A DNA stretch of 8,189 nt from Microcaldota archaeon (GTDB lineage: Archaea; Micrarchaeota; Micrarchaeia; Micrarchaeales; CABMGC01). Where the stretch lies: NCBI GenBank assembly GCA_021835105.1, contig JAKBQS010000040.1, positions 1 through 8,189 on the forward strand. The letters run 5' to 3'. Shown piece by piece: positions 5,898 through 8,189 of the stretch (the stretch's first letter is position 1; each line of letters starts with the position of its first letter). Below the pieces are notes generated by a model. That model had not been told where the DNA came from and did no database searches. It worked only from the letters and a program-made list of their open reading frames with translations. Position numbers and translations under genes: made by a program.

Positions 5898-6644
5898 TTA
5901 TGTAAGAATATCCCCATATGTACTTACAGGCTGCAGAGATCCGGTAGAATTTACGTAGAAGTGGATATAGTACGTCTCATTTTTGTATATGTATACTGAT
6001 GTGTAATTTCTTGGCGTCGCGAGCGTGGAATTGTTTCCGAAGTAGTAGTCTTGCCAGCTAAAAGTATTTTCTTTTGGCCAATTCTGCTTGCTGTAGTTTC
6101 CTTCTGTAATATCATTTTCCGTGCCATTTAGATTAAAGCTTCCTATATAGCCGTTTAGGTCTCTGGAGCTATTCAGATTCCCTATTACTGTTGATATGTA
6201 GTTCACATAGAATGTTCCTGTCCCGTTTGCTGGCTCTGTTAAGCCCTTATAAGGACTCAGTGCACCTTTGAAAGTCGTCCATGTGCCCGTCATGTTAACC
6301 GCTATTATATAAGTCAGGTTGGATGATTTCCATGCCCTTACGTGCCTCGTGTAATTCTGCAGTGCCCAGTATCCGTATTTTCCGGGTATCTCGCCGTTGG
6401 TTTCATTAATGGTTATGTTGAGCACCATTGGATATGAGGTATAATTAAATTGGTAGGTGCTATTATGCGAAGGATTTGTATGGCTATTTTGGCGTGTGTT
6501 TGTAGAGTTGTAGAATATAAGCGGAAGTGCGATTAGTATGAGAAGAACCACAGCTATTGCCGCAATCCTGACATCTTTCCAGTGTGCACTTTTTACCCTG
6601 CCTCCAGACCTTTTTTTGGGTTTGCTTTTTCGCCTGTGTTTCAT
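5898..6644 (-). CDS. Single-pass membrane-anchored, sequon-rich surface protein
   Basis: Not recognised. 248 residues: a strongly basic cytoplasmic tail (1-25, with KHRRKSKPKKR near the start), one hydrophobic helix at about 26-45, then an outer domain of about 200 residues with no cysteine. I count about 17 N-x-S/T sequons, so the product is probably heavily N-glycosylated on the cell surface. The helix after a basic tail fits a type II anchor or an uncleaved signal, with the C-terminus outside. The outer domain is rich in Tyr, Asn and aromatic residues and looks beta-sheet-like; no catalytic motif is evident. The ATG at 6644 has AAGGTG 6 bases upstream, and the gene begins 17 bases after the preceding stop, so it belongs to the same transcript as the next two genes upstream. 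Confidence 0.75.
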   Translation of the reverse strand: MKHRRKSKPKKRSGGRVKSAHWKDVRIAAIAVVLLILIALPLIFYNSTNTRQNSHTNPSHNSTYQFNYTSYPMVLNITINETNGEIPGKYGYWALQNYTRHVRAWKSSNLTYIIAVNMTGTWTTFKGALSPYKGLTEPANGTGTFYVNYISTVIGNLNSSRDLNGYIGSFNLNGTENDITEGNYSKQNWPKENTFSWQDYYFGNNSTLATPRNYTSVYIYKNETYYIHFYVNSTGSLQPVSTYGDILT

Positions 6645-6661
6645 CTAGCACACCTTCACAT

Positions 6662-7654
6662 TTAGCTGCCTCTCGGCTGCGCAACTATAAAGTCATTTGA
6701 GGAGAGATAGCTGCGCATGTAAGAAGGAAGTATTGCGCTCTGGTTGGTATCACTTATTTCTGATATGCCCGTTACGTTGTACGAAATATTTATGCCATTG
6801 GCAATGACAAATCCGGCAAATCCTGGGCCTGAGAGCCAGTAAGGAGTCGCTTCTGATGCGTTCAGCGTAATGTTTATTGCATATGTTAGAGGAATATTAT
6901 ATTGTTTTGATATGCATGCTTCGATTCTTCCTGATGCTTTTTTACCTATACTGAAATTAGATTCAATAAGCATGCATTCATTGCCTAGATGGGATGAATT
7001 TACCGTATTAGGACTGGAAAAATTGAATATAGGCAGGTTAGGCGCACTAACTGCTCCGCTTGATCCTACTGAATCAGATATTGTGAAGTATCCCGATGGA
7101 GCAGTAGCATTAGGTGCGTAATAAGGCACAGTTATGTTCAGCCCATCAAGTGTTAGTAGGTCCAGAGAATTATTCCATACGGTGGTTATGTTAGCTCCAT
7201 CGGTCCCTATCTGCGAGTAGCACACTGGAGATGTCGCATTGAATTCCATGACACACATGTATCTTGAAGAATTTATCGCAAATAGCGTAGTGTTTTGCGG
7301 CTGGAGCGCAGAGTGGAAGAGCTCAATAACAGAGTAGTTTCCGATTCTTGAATATGATATTCGATATGCAGTAGTGTTTTTGTATATATATGGGTAAGGA
7401 GCGTAGCTAGGGAGATTATGCATTATCGTAATTGAGTAAGATGAATTTATCGAGTAATTGTTGCTCGCAATATTTATGCTGCTTAACGCACCTGAAGCTG
7501 AAGACTTGTTCTGCGTGATTGCTTGCGTTGTTGTTATCTTGTTTGTTGTGGTATTTTCAGCTTGAGGTTGCCTTGCAGGCAGGAGTAGGAATGATAAGGC
7601 GATTATAATGATTATGAGCGCTGCCACTATCGCTGCCTGACGCTTCTTATACAT
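6662..7654 (-). CDS. Single-pass membrane-anchored, sequon-rich surface protein with two cysteine pairs
   Basis: Not recognised. 330 residues: short basic start (MYKKRQ), an Ile-rich hydrophobic helix at about 7-25 ending LLLPAR, a Thr/Gln/Asn-rich stalk (about 30-60), then an outer domain with about 20 N-x-S/T sequons. Only four cysteines occur, at 134/145 and 227/247, which suggests two small disulfide loops. The N-terminal helix could be an anchor or signal; there is no lipobox. The ATG overlaps the last codons of the upstream gene by 8 bases (ATGTATAA), a classic coupling arrangement, and the stop is 17 bases before the 248-residue gene. It shares design with that gene (basic start, one helix, glycosylated outer part) but I see no clear sequence similarity. 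Confidence 0.75.
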   Translation of the reverse strand: MYKKRQAAIVAALIIIIIALSFLLLPARQPQAENTTTNKITTTQAITQNKSSASGALSSINIASNNYSINSSYSITIMHNLPSYAPYPYIYKNTTAYRISYSRIGNYSVIELFHSALQPQNTTLFAINSSRYMCVMEFNATSPVCYSQIGTDGANITTVWNNSLDLLTLDGLNITVPYYAPNATAPSGYFTISDSVGSSGAVSAPNLPIFNFSSPNTVNSSHLGNECMLIESNFSIGKKASGRIEACISKQYNIPLTYAINITLNASEATPYWLSGPGFAGFVIANGINISYNVTGISEISDTNQSAILPSYMRSYLSSNDFIVAQPRGS

Positions 7655-8189
7655 TCACATCCCCGTTCGGATACACGTATATTGCTTCTGTGCCGTCGCC
7701 ATCATTTGTATTAGGCGCTATGCACTGTATTGGGTACTGCCATCCCTGGCTGTTCTGCCCTCCGCAGTTGCTTGTTCCGCAGTCGCCATTGCTGTTGCAC
7801 GCGTCTGCCTCAAACACGTAGTAGCCTGTAGATCCGCTATCATAATTGACTCCGTTCACAACACAGAAGCCATTTGCATCCATGGTAACTGTTGCGGGGG
7901 TGTTTGAATAGTAGCATCTTGGAGGGTTATAGTTCGTCGTAGGACTGCCTGTTGACTTGCTTGCACCGTTTGTCGACTTGCTTGCGCTGCTTGTAGATTT
8001 GCTTGCGCTGCTTGTAGGCGTACTCGTAGCAGGACCTGATGCTGCATTGGAAGCGGCATTGGAAACTGCATTAGAAACAGGATTGGAGACAGGGTTTGAG
8101 ACAGGATTGGATATTGGATTTGTCGGTGACCCTGTAATTATTGTCGATATTGTTGTGGTTGATGTTGTGACAACCTTGTTGAAGTTCGC
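7647..8189 (-). CDS. Repeat-stalk surface protein with six-cysteine C-terminal domain (5' end beyond window)
   Basis: The frame is open from the right edge at 8189 to the TAA at 7647, giving 180 residues of a longer protein; the ATG at 7883 is internal, not the start. In order: a Thr-rich stretch (1-20), seven copies of a four-residue NPVS-like unit (24-51), three copies of a seven-residue TSSASKS-like unit (59-79), then a compact domain (about 88-180) with six cysteines at 92, 109, 131, 137, 142 and 156, rich in Gly/Asn/Asp/Tyr. This looks like an exposed stalk carrying a disulfide-stabilised head. Sequons are few here, unlike the two downstream proteins. It is the most upstream gene visible in the array and overlaps the next by 8 bases. 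No family recognised; pilin-like, adhesin-like or S-layer-associated roles are possible but unsupported. Confidence 0.75.
   Translation of the reverse strand, partial: ANFNKVVTTSTTTISTIITGSPTNPISNPVSNPVSNPVSNAVSNAASNAASGPATSTPTSSASKSTSSASKSTNGASKSTGSPTTNYNPPRCYYSNTPATVTMDANGFCVVNGVNYDSGSTGYYVFEADACNSNGDCGTSNCGGQNSQGWQYPIQCIAPNTNDGDGTEAIYVYPNGDVNV
7953..8015 (-). repeat. Three tandem 21-base coding repeats (TSSASKS-type)
   Basis: Three in-frame copies encode TSSASKS, TSSASKS and TNGASKS. The first two differ by only a couple of bases, which suggests recent slippage-type duplication. They form part of the Ser-rich stalk. Confidence 0.8.
8037..8120 (-). repeat. Seven tandem 12-base coding repeats (NPVS-type)
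   Basis: Seven in-frame copies encode NPIS, NPVS x3, NAVS and NAAS x2. The drift from NPVS to NAAS along the array, with mostly synonymous third-base changes among copies, suggests an older expansion kept under coding constraint. The array forms a low-complexity stalk. Confidence 0.85.

Noticed and set aside
6484..6684. 66-codon minus-strand frame
   Set aside because: It overlaps the end of the 330-residue gene and the start of the 248-residue gene in another frame. The 248-residue gene has a better start (AAGGTG plus ATG) and a clear membrane anchor.
7647..7883. Separate 78-residue gene starting at the internal ATG 7883
   Set aside because: The same frame continues open through the repeats to the window edge, and the first cysteine of the head lies upstream of that ATG, so this is the C-terminus of a longer protein.
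7856..8071. 71-codon minus-strand frame rich in Gln/Ala
   Set aside because: It is the out-of-phase reading of the tandem repeats; the frame open from 8189 to 7647 explains the region.
7953..8120. Repeats considered as a CRISPR array
   Set aside because: Units are 12 and 21 bases with no spacers, stay in frame, and encode a regular peptide stalk.

Overview
The window reads as archaeal genome sequence. The partial aminoacyl-tRNA synthetase is an archaeal/eukaryal-type LeuRS. Starts are preceded by box A-like TATA elements about 25 nt upstream or by short AAGGT/GGTG Shine-Dalgarno matches. Arg is mostly AGG/AGA and Ile often ATA, and the predicted exported proteins are dense in N-glycosylation sequons. 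A DPANN-type archaeon (Micrarchaeota-like) or a related acidophile-community archaeon would fit, but I cannot fix the taxon from sequence alone.

Layout. (1) Positions 1-726, minus strand: N-terminal 242 residues of leucyl-tRNA synthetase, running off the left edge. (2) Positions 727-818: a compact divergent promoter region with two opposed box A elements and a 15-nt imperfect direct repeat. (3) Positions 819-1436, plus strand: an unrecognised six-helix membrane protein, convergent with the next block. (4) Positions 1453-3960, minus strand: a tight three-gene cluster read as mtnA, then a class II aldolase, then mtnP. (5) Positions 3996-5549, minus strand: a five-helix membrane protein carrying an external CAP/SCP domain. 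(6) Positions 5550-5897: about 350 bases without a convincing gene, holding a TATA element, two perfect inverted repeats and a doubtful small ORF. (7) Positions 5898-8189, minus strand: three exported, membrane-anchored or surface proteins in an operon-like array. The most upstream is cut by the right edge and carries Ser/Thr/Asn-rich tandem repeats and a six-cysteine C-terminal domain.

How the genes work together. The central cluster encodes three consecutive steps. The phosphorylase cleaves 5'-methylthioadenosine (and plausibly 5'-deoxyadenosine) to adenine and a 5-substituted ribose-1-phosphate. MtnA isomerises that to the ribulose-1-phosphate. The class II aldolase would split it to dihydroxyacetone phosphate and a small aldehyde. 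This is the logic of the bacterial DHAP shunt, here as a self-contained archaeal operon without mtnB/C/D. The right half is a cell-surface module: predicted single-pass or multi-pass proteins with large, sequon-rich outer domains. The two modules are adjacent and co-oriented, but I see no direct functional tie between them.
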